Source of the DNA: Polytrichum commune
Taxonomy: Eukaryota > Streptophyta > Polytrichopsida > Polytrichales > Polytrichaceae
Direction: 5' to 3'
Assembly (NCBI GenBank): GCA_950295325.1
Contig: OX485807.1
Span: 50,434,440-50,498,439 of the forward strand
DNA: 64,000 nucleotides
The position numbers and the translations under genes were made by a program. The notes below the pieces were generated by a model. That model was not told where the DNA came from and made no database searches. It saw only the letters and a list, made by a program, of their open reading frames with translations. Shown here piece after piece: positions 1 to 12,300 of the stretch (the stretch's first letter is position 1; every line of letters starts with the position of its first letter).

Positions 1-235
1 TGCGCTGTTGGCTATCTCTACAATTGCCAACCTTGACGGGATGATGATGGTTGCCCAGATGAATACAAGCACGCTGAGTGGTGCCTTTGCCGTGGACGTA
101 GAAGATTTTGGCATGACATGGTGCAATGCATTTGGGAGGCTCCTTACATATCCGGCATATGAGAGTGGATCCCAAAGGCAAGGGTCCACCAACGGGGAAG
201 GGCTCCTTGGTGAATCCGTCGAAATCAGTATCATT
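1..235 (-). CDS. Partial Cys/His-rich ORF running off the left edge
   Basis: One minus-strand frame is open from about position 235 to the window edge. It contains CRICKEPPKCIAPC (C-x2-C-x5-C-x3-C), followed by AKIFYVHGKGTTQRACIHLG and a His-rich HHHPVKVG. The cysteine and histidine spacing suggests a zinc-binding module, perhaps from a transposase N-terminus, but I do not recognise the family with certainty. There is an in-frame stop just upstream in the AAACCCTAA-type repeat and no clear start codon, so this is either an internal exon or a decayed fragment. It lies divergent to the large + strand gene that starts at 334. The real limits cannot be set from this window. Confidence 0.35.
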
Positions 236-246
236 GACCGAGGAAG

Positions 247-271
247 GGGTTTAGGGGTTTAGGGTTTAGGG
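247..271 (+). promoter_or_regulatory. Short interstitial telomere-type repeat (telo-box)
   Basis: Three degenerate TTTAGGG units stand in tandem (GGGGTTTAGGGGTTTAGGG then TTTAGGG). The last base lies about 60 bp upstream of the ATG at 334. Read on the other strand these are AAACCCTAA boxes, a known plant promoter/5' leader element (telo-box). The location fits a regulatory role for the gene at 334, but a chance or repair-derived telomere insert is equally possible. Confidence 0.5.
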
Positions 272-333
272 TCCCCTTGCATAGAGAGTAGAGAGCAAGA
301 GTAAGGGAATTACTGGGGGACCGGGACGTACAC

Positions 334-3300
334 ATGAAGGAACCAAGTGACAATACAGTTCCCACAATCGATGTAGCCACAAAGCGGAAGAGGAGAAAGG
401 GAGGCAGGAGTTTCAGCACTTCGAAACAAAGGAAAATGAGAGAACTTAAGAAAAAAGATCTAACGAGCATAGAGGGAAGAGGGACTCCTTCAGATTTAAG
501 CAAGCAGTGTCATGTGGATGAGATAGGATCTACGAATCCGCATATGAATTTGAAACCAATCGAGGAAGAAGGGGACGACAGTGGTTCACGCGCACCATCA
601 ATGGCAGAGAGCGAGCATCGCACCAATTCTAATCAGAGCAACTCAAGGGAAGAGACAAGAGAAGACTCAATCAGCACAGTAAGCTTGTATTGGATGTCAC
701 ATATGACAATTGAAGTAAAACTGAGATATTGATTTGTGTCACGTCGTATAGGGTGGGCAGATTTTGTTATTATTTGGGCCATATTAGAAAAATCTGAAAT
801 TAGGGCGGGCTCGAGTTTCTGATTGGGCGGGGGGAATGAAGATTCAAAATGACAGTCAGATGGGAAGACCTGAAGGGGCGGCCTCTCGGTACACTTTAGG
901 GTGTTGGGACCAGTTTCTGGTTCAATAGTATTTGGCACCATATTCGAAGTTTCTGAAATCAGGTGTAGACTTGCAATCTGGTGGGAATAGGAATCATAAT
1001 TAAAATTTCTGAAATCAGGTGTAGACTAGGAATCAGGTGGGAAGAGTTCGGTACCATATTCGAACTTTCGGAGAACAGGTGTAGACTCGGAATCTGGTGT
1101 GGAGTGTTGGGCACCATATTCGAAGTTTCTGAAAACAGGTGTAGACTCGGATTCTGGTGGGAAGCAAAACCCAAAACCATATTTGAAGTTTCAAAAATCA
1201 GGTGTAGATTCGGAATCAGGTGGTATTTCAGATTTCAGGTGTAGATTTGGGTTTGATATTAATGTGAAATGGGGCACCCTCTCGGAACCGTGAGGGTGGG
1301 CTAGATGGCCATTATGTGAGATTTCAGATTTCAGGTTTAGATTTGGGTTTGATATATATCTGAAATGGGCGCCCTCTCGGAACCGAGAGGTTGGGCTAGG
1401 TGGCCATTTTTGACAAATCTGAAATCAGCTGTGGGCTCGAGTTTCTGAATTGAAAGTGTTTTGAACATATTTGATTCCAGATTTCAGGTTTAGCTTTGGG
1501 TTTGATATATATCTGAAATGGGGCACCCTCTCGGAACCGAGAGGGTAGGCTAGGTGGCCAAATAGTGTAGTTTCTGAAATCAGGTGTAGGCGATTGTGTG
1601 GATTTTGGTTTGACATTAGTGTGAAATGGGCACCCTCTCGGAACCGAGAGGGTGGGCAGGGTGGCCAATTATGATAAATCTGACATCAGGTGTGGGCTCG
1701 AGTTTCTGAATTCAAAGTATTTTGAACATATTTGATTATCTGAAATGAGGTTGAGGGTCGGTAGTTGGTTATATATGTGGGACCATATTTGATGATATAA
1801 ACATTTAGTGTGGTTATGAATTTCAATATGCTTGAGTGTGGCACCCTCTCGGTTCCGAGAGGGTGGGCACGGTGGTCAGATTTTGAAGTTTCTGAAATCA
1901 AGTTGAGAGTGATGTTTCAGGTTTCACAGTGTTTGGGGCCATATTTCTCATTTTCTGAAATCATGTCGAAGTGTACTATTCAGCTTAGAAGAGTTCGGGG
2001 CCATAATTTAAGTTTCTGAAATCAAGTGTAGGCGATGAAGTGTGCATTCGATTTTGATTTTAGTGTGTAATTGGGCACCCTCTCTGCAATCAAGCGTAGG
2101 TTCGAATGTGAGTTTGGTATCAAAATGGGGCACCCTCTCGGAACCGAGAGGGTGGGGTGGGTGGCCAATTTGTGAGGATTGTGGTTTGATAAATATCTGA
2201 AATGGGGCACCCTCTCGGAACCGAGAGGATGGACTAGGTGATCAAATAATGTAGTTTCTGAAATCAGTTGTAGGCGATTATGTGGATTTTGGTTTGACAT
2301 TAATGTGAAATGGGGCACCCTCTCGGAACCGAGAGGGTGGGCTGGGTGGCCAATTATGATAAATCTGAAATCAGGTGCAGTCGAATTAGTGTGGATTCTT
2401 GTTTGACATTAATGTGAAATCGGCACCCTCTCGGAACCGAGAGGGTGGGCTAGGTGGCCATTATTTGAGATTTGAGATTTCAGGTGTCGAGTTTGGTTTG
2501 ATATATATCTGAAATGGGCACACTCTCGGAACCGAGAGGGTTGGCTAGGTGGCCAAATAGTGTAGTTTCTGAAATCAGGTGTAGGCGAGTGTTTGGCTTT
2601 TGGTTTGACATTAGTGTGAAATGGGGCACCCTCTCGGTTCCGAGAGGGTGGGCTAGGTGGCCAAATAGTGTAGTTTTTGAAATCAGGTGTAGATTTTGGT
2701 TTGATATATATCTGAAATGGGGCACCCTCTCGGAACCGAGAGGGTAGGCTAGGTGGCCAAATAGTGTAGTTTCTGAAATCAAGTGTAGATTTTGGTTTGA
2801 TATATATCTGAAATGGGCACCCTCTCGGAACCGAGAGGGTAGGCTAGGTGGCCAAATAGTGTAGTTTCTGAAATCAAGTGTAGATTTTGGTTTGATATAT
2901 ATCTGAAATGGGCACCCTCTCGGAACCGAGAGGGTAGGCTAGGTGGCCAAATAGTGTAGTTTCTGAAATCAGGTGTAGGCGAGTGTTTGGATTTTGGTTT
3001 GACATTAGTGTGAAATGGGGCACCCTCTCGGAACCGAGAGGGTGGGCTAGGTGGCCAAATAGTGTAGTTTCTGAAATCAGGTGTAGGCGAGTGTTTGGAT
3101 TTTGGTTTGACATTAGTGTGAAATGGGGCACCCTCTCGGAACCGAGAGGGTGGGCTAGGTGGCCAAATAGTGTAGTTTCTGAAATCAGGTGTAGATTTTG
3201 GTTTGATATATATCTGAAATGGGGCACCCTCTCAGAACCGAGATGGTGGGCTAGGTGGCCATTATTTGAGATTTGAGATTTCAGGTGTCGAGTTTGGTTT

Positions 3301-6300
3301 GACATTAGTGTGAAATGGGCACCCTCTCGGAACCGAGAGGGTAGGCTAGGTGGCCAAATAGTGTAGTTTCTGAAATCAGGTGTAGGCGAGTGTTTGGATT
3401 TTGGTTTGACATTAGTGTGAAATGGGACACCCTCTCGGAACCGAGAGGGTGGGCTAGGTGGCCAAATAGTGTATATTCTGAAATCACGTGTAGATTTTGG
3501 TTTGATATATATCTGAAATGGGGCACCCTCTCGGAATCGAGAGGGTGGGCTAGGTGGCCATTATTTGAGATTTCAGATCTCAGGTGTCGAGTTTGGTTTG
3601 ATATATATATGAAATGGGCACCCTCTCGGAACCGAGAGGGTAGGCTAGGTGGCCAAATAGTGTAGTTTCTGAAATCAGGTGTAGGCGAGTGTTTGGCTTT
3701 TGGTTTGACATTAGTGTGAAATGGGGCACCCTCTCGGAACCGAGAGGGTGGGCTAGGTGGCCAAATAGTGTAGTTTCTGAAATCAGGTGTAGGCGAGTGT
3801 TAGGCTTTTGGTTTGACATTAGTGTGAAATGGGCACCCTCTCGGAACCGAGAGGGTAGGCTAGGTGGCCAAATAGTGTAGTTTCTGAAATCAGGTGTAGG
3901 CGAGTGTTTGGATTTTGGTTTGACATTAGTGTGAAATGGGGCACCCTCTCGGAACCGAGACGGTGGGCAAGGTGGCCAAATAGTGTAGTTTCTGAAATCA
4001 GGTGTAGGCGAGTGTTTGGATTTTGGTTTGACATTAGTGTGAAATGGGGCACCCTCTCGGAACCCAGAGGGTGGGCTAGCTGGCCAAATAGTGTAGTTTC
4101 TGAAATCAGGTGTAGGTGAGTGTTTGGATTTTGGTTTGACATTAGTGTGAAATGGGGCACCCTCTCGGAACCGAGACGGTGGGCAAGGTGGCCAAATAGT
4201 GTAGTTTCTGAAATCAGGTGTAGGCGAGTGTTTGGATTTTGGTTTGACATTAGTGTGAAATGGGGCACCCTCTCGGAACCCAGAGGGTGGGCTAGCTGGC
4301 CAAATAGTGTAGTTTCTGAAATCAGGTGTAGATTTTGGTTTGATATATATCTGAAATGGGGCACCCTCTCGGATTCGAGAGGGTAGGCTAGGTGGCCAAA
4401 TAGTGTAGTTTCTGAAATCAGGTGTAGGCGAGTGTTTGGATTTTGGTTTGACATTAGTGTGAAGTCGGCACCGTCTCGGAACCGAAAGGGTGGGCTAGGT
4501 GGCCATTATTTGAGATTTCAGATCTCAGGTGTCGAGTTTGGTTTGATATATATCTGAAATGGGCACCCTCTCGGAACCGAGAGGGTAGGCTAGGTGGCCA
4601 AATAGTGTAGTTTCTGAAATCAAGTGTAGGCAAGTGTTTGGATTTTGGTTTGACATTAGTGTGAAATGGGGCACCCTCTCGGAACCCAGAGGGTGGGCTA
4701 GCTGGCCAAATAGTGTAGTTTCTGAAATCAGGTGTAGATTTTGGTTTGATATAGATCTGAAATGGGGCACCCTCTCGGATTCGAGAGGGTAGGCTAGGTG
4801 GCCAAATAGTGTAGTTTCTGAAATCAGGTGTAGGCGAGTGTTTGGATTTTGGTTTGACATTAGTGTGAAGTCGGCACCGTCTCGGAACCGAGAGGGTGGG
4901 CTAGGTGGCCATTATTTGAGATTTCAGATCTCAGGTGTCGAGTTTGGTTTGATATATATCTGAAATGGGCACCCTCTCGGAACCGAGAGGGTGGGCTAGG
5001 TGGCCAAATAGTGTAGTTTCTGAAATCAGGTGTAGATTTTGGTTTGATATATATCTGAATTGGGGCACCCTCTCGGAACCGAGATGGTGGGCTAGGTGGC
5101 CATTATTTGAGATTTGAGATTTCAGGTGTCGAGTTTGGTTTGATATATATCTGAAATGGGCACCCTCTCGGAACCGAGAGGGTAGGCTAGGTGGCCATTA
5201 TTTGAGATTTGAGATTTCAGGTCTAGATTTTGGTTTGATATATATCTAAAATGGGGCACCCTCTCGGAACCGAGAGGGTAGGCTAGGTGGCCAAATAGTG
5301 TAGTTTCTGCAATCAGGTGTAGATTTTGGTTTGATATATATCTGAAATGGGGCACCCTCTCGGAACCGAGAGGGTTGGCTAGGTGGCCATTATTTGAGAT
5401 TTGAGATTTCAGGTGTCGAGTTTGGTTTGACATTAGTGTGAAATGGGCACCCTCTCGGAACCGAGAGGGTTGGCTAGGTGGCCATTATTTGAGATTTGAG
5501 ATTTCAGGTGTCGAGTTTGGTTTGACATTAGTGTGAAATGGGCACCCTCTCGGAACCGAGAGGGTGGGCTAGGTGGCCATTATTTGAGATTTCATATTTC
5601 AGGTGTCTAGTTTGGTTTGATATATATCTGAATTGGGCACCCTCTCGGAACCGAGAGGGTGGGCAGGTTGGCCAATTATGATAAATCTGAAATCAGGTGT
5701 GGGCTCGAGTTTCTGAATTGAAAGTGTTTTGAACATATTTGATTGTCTGAAATGAGGTTTAGGGTCGGTATTTGGTTATATATGTGGGGCTATATTTGAG
5801 GATTTAAACATTTATTGTAGTTATGAATTTCAATATGTTTGAGTGTGGGACCCTCTCGGTTCCGAGAGGGCGGGCACGGTGGCCAATTGTGATAAATCTG
5901 AAATCAGGTGTAGGCGATTTAGTGTGGATTCTTGTTTGACATTAGTGTGAAATGGGCACCCTCTCGGGACCGAGAGGGTGGGTTAGGTGGCCAAATAGTG
6001 TAGTTTATGAAATCATGTGTAGGCGAGTGTTTGGCTTTTGGTTTGACATTAGTGTGAAATGAGCACCCTCTCGGAACCGAGAGGGTGGGCAGGGTGGCCA
6101 TTTATGATAATTGAGATTTCAGGTGTAGTTTCGAATTTCAGTTTTGTATGTAAATGTTGTACCCTCTTGTACCCGAGAGGGTGGGCTATGTGGGCATAAT
6201 TTGAGACTTCACATCAGGTCTACAATCGGTTTTTACATAAATTTGAAATGGGGCACCCTCTCGGTTCCGAGAGGGTGGACAGGGTGGCCATTTTCTGGAT

Positions 6301-9300
6301 TGAGGTGATTCGTTGTGTTAAGATGTGTCATATGTATGCAGGCATCACAATCACTAGATCTCACTGCATCTCGGAGGGAATCAATGGAGGACCAGGAAGT
6401 TCAATTGGTGCCTCCTGTGGTGATTGCTGCGGCTCTTGATGATCTCTCACAGGAAGAGGTGAATCATTCTTGTAACTTTTGTTGTTAATGTTTTGATTGT
6501 TTGATTGTTTGGTTCTGGGGTTATTTTCTTATTCTTGGATTGACTTGTTCTCTAGGTTGATGTACCGGCTGTTTCAGACTGCCTACGTCCACTAGCAGAG
6601 TCAAATCCAGAGGAGACTGAGCTCTTGATTCGAAGATCACAGAAGGAAGACTCGAACTCCGTGATTCACCGGGTTCGATTCAAACCTATTGCAAAGTCAC
6701 GATTTTCTATTCCATTGTGTCGCCTGCGATCTCTTCCTCTTGTTCGTCCCATCAACGACGTTGATGTCGCACGTTTAGAAAACGAATTTGTTATGGGATA
6801 TCGTGATGGTGATCGAGCTATGTACGTCTCCGTATACAACAATCTCGATGAAGTCCTTCATGTCTCCGATGACATCAAGGCCACTTGGAGTCCATTATGG
6901 CTGGAGGCCAATTCAGAATTTGATGCCATCCTCCAAAGAGACTCAGACCTTGCTCATTTTGTGGGCAAAATGTTCTTCGTGTGGGAGGGGAACCATCGTT
7001 TGACAGCTTGGTGGAGGCACATCAACAAGCATCACCCGTTGGACAAAGAATGGCATATCTCTGCTGACTGTATCGTCGTGGATCCAAGAAACTGCACCGC
7101 CGTTTTTCTGAATGCTATGAATGACATAAACTGGTGAGTTTGGCATTTTATATTCATGTGTTTGTATTTATTTCGTTAGTGTTTTCCTCTTACATTTTCT
7201 TCGTTGTAGGTCCACGGAGCATGACCATGTTAAGGACAACCTCCCAGCAAAGTTACTTCGCATTCGGACGTTTGGAAAGATGAAGCTGGAAGAATTTAAA
7301 GACCTCCTCTCCATCGCAGACTACAAGATGTGCGAGTCCAAGATGGAAAAGACTCCTACTTGGTATCCCCTTACGATAGACGTCTTCGTCAAATTCTTAT
7401 ACAAGGTATTTTTCTCTTTATTCCCCTCAAATGTTTATGTCTTCTGGTCATGCCGGTTCCTAATCCTTTTATGTTTATTTTAGAGGGAGATATCCAACGC
7501 TGTGGATAACGCGGCAAGGTTGTACCGTGAGGCCACTCCAGAGGCTCTTAGAACTTCTCCAGAAATACGGGAAGCTATGACAAAGGCCCAGGATAGGTTG
7601 ATCAAAAGCATTCGCACCAGGAATTTTGAGAAATTCATTTCCGTCGCCCACAAGGACAACGGTGATGATTTCTTCCATGAGGTGAACATTTCACTCTTCG
7701 CCATGATTTTGGCCATATTTGATTTTTCATTTAATATGTACGCGGAACCGAGAGGGTGGGCTACGTGGCCTAGCAAGAGCATTTGGGTTTGATATATATC
7801 TGAAATGGGCACCCTCTCGGAACCGAGAGGGTGGGCTAGGTGGCCATTTTTAACAAATCTAAAATCATGTGTGGGCTCGACTTTCTGAATTGACAGTATT
7901 TGGAACATATTTGATTGTCTGAAATGAGGTGTAGGGTCAGTATTTGGTTATATATGTGGGGCCATATTGGAGGATTTAAACATTTAGTGTGGTTATGAAT
8001 TTCAATATGTTTGAGTGTGGCACCCTCTCGGAGTGTTCGGGGCCATAATTTGAGATCTTGAAATCAGGTGTAAGCGAATTAGTGTGGATTTTGGTTTGAT
8101 ATATATCTGAAATGGGGCACCCTCTCGGAACCGAGAGGGTAGGCTAGGTGGCCAAATAGTGTAGTTTCTGAAATCAGGTCTAGGCGAGTGTGTGGATTTT
8201 GGTTTGACATTAGTGTGAAATGGGCACCCTCTCGGAACCGAGAGGGTGGGCTAGGTGGCCATTATTTGAGATTTGAGATTTCAGGTTTAGATTTTGGTTT
8301 GATATATATCTGAAATGGGCACCCTCTCGGAACCGAGAGGGTAGGCTAGTGGCCAAATAGTGTAGTTTCTGAAATCAGGTGTAGGCGATTGTGTGGATTT
8401 TGGTTTCACATTAGTGTGAAATGGGGCACCCTCTCGGAACCGAGAGGGTGGGCTAGGTGGCCAAATAGTGTAGTTTCTGAAATCAAGTGTAGATTTTGGT
8501 TTGATATATATCTAAAATGGGGCACCATCTCGGAACCGAGAGGGTAGGCTAGGTGGCCAAATAGTGTAGTTTCTGAAATCAGGTGTAGGCGATTGTGTGG
8601 ATTTTGGTTTGACATTAGTGTGAAATGGGGCACCCGAGAGGGTGGGCTAGGTGGCCAAATAGTGTAGTTTCTGAAATCAGGTGTAGGCGAGTGTGTGGAT
8701 TTTGGTTTGACATTAGTGTGAAATGGGCACCCTCTCGGAACCGAGAGGGTGGGCTAGGTGGCCAAATAGTGTAGTTTCTGAAATCAGGTGTAGGCGAGTG
8801 TGTGGATTTTGGTTTGACATTAGTGTGAAATGGGCACCCTCTCGGAACCGAGAGGGTGGGCTAGGTGGCCAAATAGTGTAGTTTCTGAAATCAGGTGTAG
8901 ATTTTGGTTTCATATATATCTGAAATGGGGCACCCTCTCGGAACCGAGAGGGTAGGCTAGGTGGCCAAATAGTGTAGTTTCTGAAATCAGGTGTAGGTGA
9001 TTGTGTGGATTTTGGTTTGACATTAGTGTGAAATGGGCACCCTCTCGGCACCGAGAGGGTGGGCTAGGTGGCCATTTTTGACAAATCTGAAATCATGTGT
9101 GGGCTCGAGTTTCTGAATTGAAAGTATTTGGAACATATTAGATTGTGTGAAATGAGGTGTAGGGTCGGTATTTGGTTATATATGTGGGGCCATATTGGAG
9201 GATTTAAACATTTAGTGTGGTTATGAATTTCAATATGTTTGAGTGTGGCACCCTCTCGGTTCCGAGAGGGTGGGCACGGTGGCCAGATTTTGAAGTTTCT

Positions 9301-12300
9301 GAAGTCAAGTTTTGAGTGGTGTTTCTGTTTTTACAGTGTTCGGGGCCCTATTTGACATTTTCTTGAATCAACTCTAGAGTCTAATTTCAGTTTATAAATA
9401 TTTGGGGCCCTAATTTTGAGTTTCTCAAATCGGGTGTAGGTGATTAAGTGTGGTTTCGAGTTTGACATTACTGTGAAATGGGGCACCCTCTCGGAACCGA
9501 GAGGGTGGGCTACATGGCCATTATGTGATATTTCAGATTTCAGGTCTAGATTTGGGTTTGATATATATCTGAAATGGGCACCCTCTCGGAACCGAGAGGG
9601 TGGGCTAGGTCGCCGTTTATGACAAATCTGAAATCATGTGTGGCCTCGAGTTTCTGAATTGAAAGTAATTTGTACATATTTGATATTCTGAAATGAAGTG
9701 TAGGGTCGGGTTTCTCGTTTTCATGTTGTCTGGGCCATGTTTTGAGTTTCTGAAATGAAGTGTTGGGACGGTGTTTGGTTATAAATGTGAGGCCATATTT
9801 GATGAGCTTAGAATGTAGTCTAGTTTTGAGTTTCAATATGTATCAAGGGGGGCACCCTCTCAGTTCCGAGAGGGGGGGCACTATGGCCATATTTTGAAAT
9901 TTTTGAAATCAGGTTTCGAGTGTGTTTCTGGTTTTACAGTGTTCGGGCCTATATTTGATATTTTCTGAAATCAAGTGTAGAGTCTGTTTTGGGGCCATGT
10001 TTTGAGTTTCTGAAATCGGGTATAGTGTCGGTGTTTGGTTATAAGTGTAGGGGCCATATTTGTATGCAAGTGTTCGGGGCTAGATTAGGAGATTTCTGAA
10101 ATCAGGTGTAAGTCGGTAACACGGTTGACTTAATTCTTCTTAACAAATCACTCTTATATGTTGCAGATTCACCGTCATTTTTCCACCTTCCTCGTCACAG
10201 ATATGACAATAGAGAAACTCCAGAAGGTGGCCACCACACATGTGGATGCTCATTATAAGGCCAAGTGGCTTCTGTGGTGGAATTCCACTCCCGACGTCAA
10301 AGAGAAGAACAAATTTCCCTTGTCTCTCCCTCTTCGGGAGAAAGTCCTCGAAAACTGGCTCAACAAAGCTTCTTTTTGGGCTCAGGTGCATCTACAACTT
10401 TTTTCCATCTATTTGTTCATTTCTCTACTTTACATTTCTAACCATTTTTCTTTCTTGTTATAGTTGGAGAAGGGGGTTGAGGCTGAGATTGCTTCATTTG
10501 AGAATGAGTGTTCCGCTGAAATCGACTGGGGTTCCACGGAGGATATTTTGCAACCGGCGAATTATGTTGAGCATTGGAGGCTGATTTTGTGGGACAAGGC
10601 ATTTCTGGTTTATTTTTACGACAAGGGAGACCTCAAATTTGTCAAAGGCCTTGATCTTATGGAATTTGATGAAGGCCCCATATCAATCAAACGCGTCGCT
10701 TATCGGTAATATTTTGAGTTTTCATTTAGTCCGTTTTGTTCTCATTTCATTTCCTTTCCGCCACCTTTTTAGTTTCTGATTTTCTTTATTTTCCAGGTTC
10801 ATTCACCGTGAGCTCGTTGTGAAGAATGCCCTGCCTTCTTCCTGCTTGCCAACTTTCCTTGTAGATTGGGTGGATGTCAACTCCATTCTTTGTGTGTATA
10901 CGGCCATTCAAGTTGCAAAGTTTCCGGAGTCTCACTTGCAGGCTGGGGGATGGTACTTGGATTGTTCTGGAGGATTTGTGCCTGCGGAAGAGAAGAGTCT
11001 TTTTGCCAGCATTGTGAGTACTGCTCCCGAGCTGAGCATTATCCCCTTTGAGGAGCCCGACATCGTTGAGATTCCTCCTCCTCCGCCCAAGGCACCAAAA
11101 AGAAAGGGCAGACCAAAGAATACCACCACTCAAGCAACTTCACAACTTGTCACTCGGTCTGCTTCAAAGACCCCCATTCAGCCATCCACCTTCATACGGA
11201 GTCCATCTAGGACTCCTTCTGTTGTTCCATCAGCTGCCCCCTCTGGCACTCCCTCAGCCTTTCGTCCACAAACTGTTGCTACTCCTTCTCACAGTGGCAC
11301 TTCTCTTCTCTCCTTGCCTCGCAAAAGGAAGGCCGCCCTTTTGGATACGAGTGCCACCTCTTCGGGTTCCCCTAACACTCTTTCCCTCATCGAAAATGTG
11401 GACATGGTGCAACTCATGCTGGATTATGAGGTTGCAGGAGGTCCCCTCCCAGCATATATCCGCATCCAAGAGTTCATTGCCAAGGTTTGTATCTTTCCTT
11501 TCGTCATTTTTCAAACTCCTCTTTTGGTTTGGTTCTTATTTTCTTTCGTCTTGTTCTCTCATGATATTTTAATTGCATGTTGGGGCAGGTCGTTCCCGTG
11601 TGAACACCTCGACTACAACTCACAAGGGCCTCGATTTGCTCTTCGCAGACGTTCCCGAGAATTTGCCGGTGCCCAACATCTCCACCGATGTTCCTGCTTG
11701 GAACAAGCTCCATGAATCATACTATGAGTGTCTTTTTGCATTTGCGAAATCTAACCTCTATGATCATGGTGTCCTTGTCCTTGCCCATTGTGCTAGCGCC
11801 TTTGTTTCCAGAACTGTTTTTGATTGGGCACACACTTACGATTTCTACATCGCTGAAGATTGGTTTGGGATGAATGATTTGGACCTTCAATCCCCTGTGG
11901 TCCCCTCTGGAGTGGTAAGCAACTCCAAAAACTACAATATTTGGACCATATTTGTAATTCTTAATTCAGGTGTAGTGTTGTCTTCTTAGTTTATAATTTA
12001 TCGGGGCCATATTAGAGGATTCTGAAATTAGGTGTACATTCGGCTTTCAAGTTTATAGGTGTTTTTCAAGTTCATAAATTTCCAGGGGCCATACTAGAGG
12101 ATTCTAAAATCACGTGTGCATTCGGCTTTCAAGTACATGAATTTCGAGGGGCCATATTTGAAGTTTTCTGAAATCAGGTGTAGTGTCGGCTTTCTAGTTT
12201 ACAAGTGTTCGGGGCCATATTTGATTTTTTCTGAAATCAAGTGTAGAGTCTGGTTTCTGTTTCGGGTGTATGGTCGGTGTTTGGTTATACGTGGGGGGGG

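Noticed and set aside
247-271. Chromosome end
   Set aside because: Only three degenerate TTTAGGG units, followed by an intact gene; this is an interstitial motif.
2874-5433. Long ORFs on both strands through the satellite (for example 211 codons at 3819-4454, minus)
   Set aside because: The 108-bp unit is a multiple of three, so any frame without a stop in one unit stays open. The peptides are mere unit repeats inside an intron.
905-6300. CRISPR-like array
   Set aside because: Units of about 100 bp are repetitive throughout, with no unique spacers, and the context is a plant intron.
6384-6458. Start codon of the fusion gene at 6384
   Set aside because: The acceptor at 6341 and the donor at 679 join exon 1 (334-678) to this exon in frame, so 6384 is more likely internal; it remains an alternative start.
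11485-11588. Donor at 11485 for the intron before exon 9
   Set aside because: It would put a TGA five codons into the next exon; the donor GTATCT at 11489 keeps the frame.
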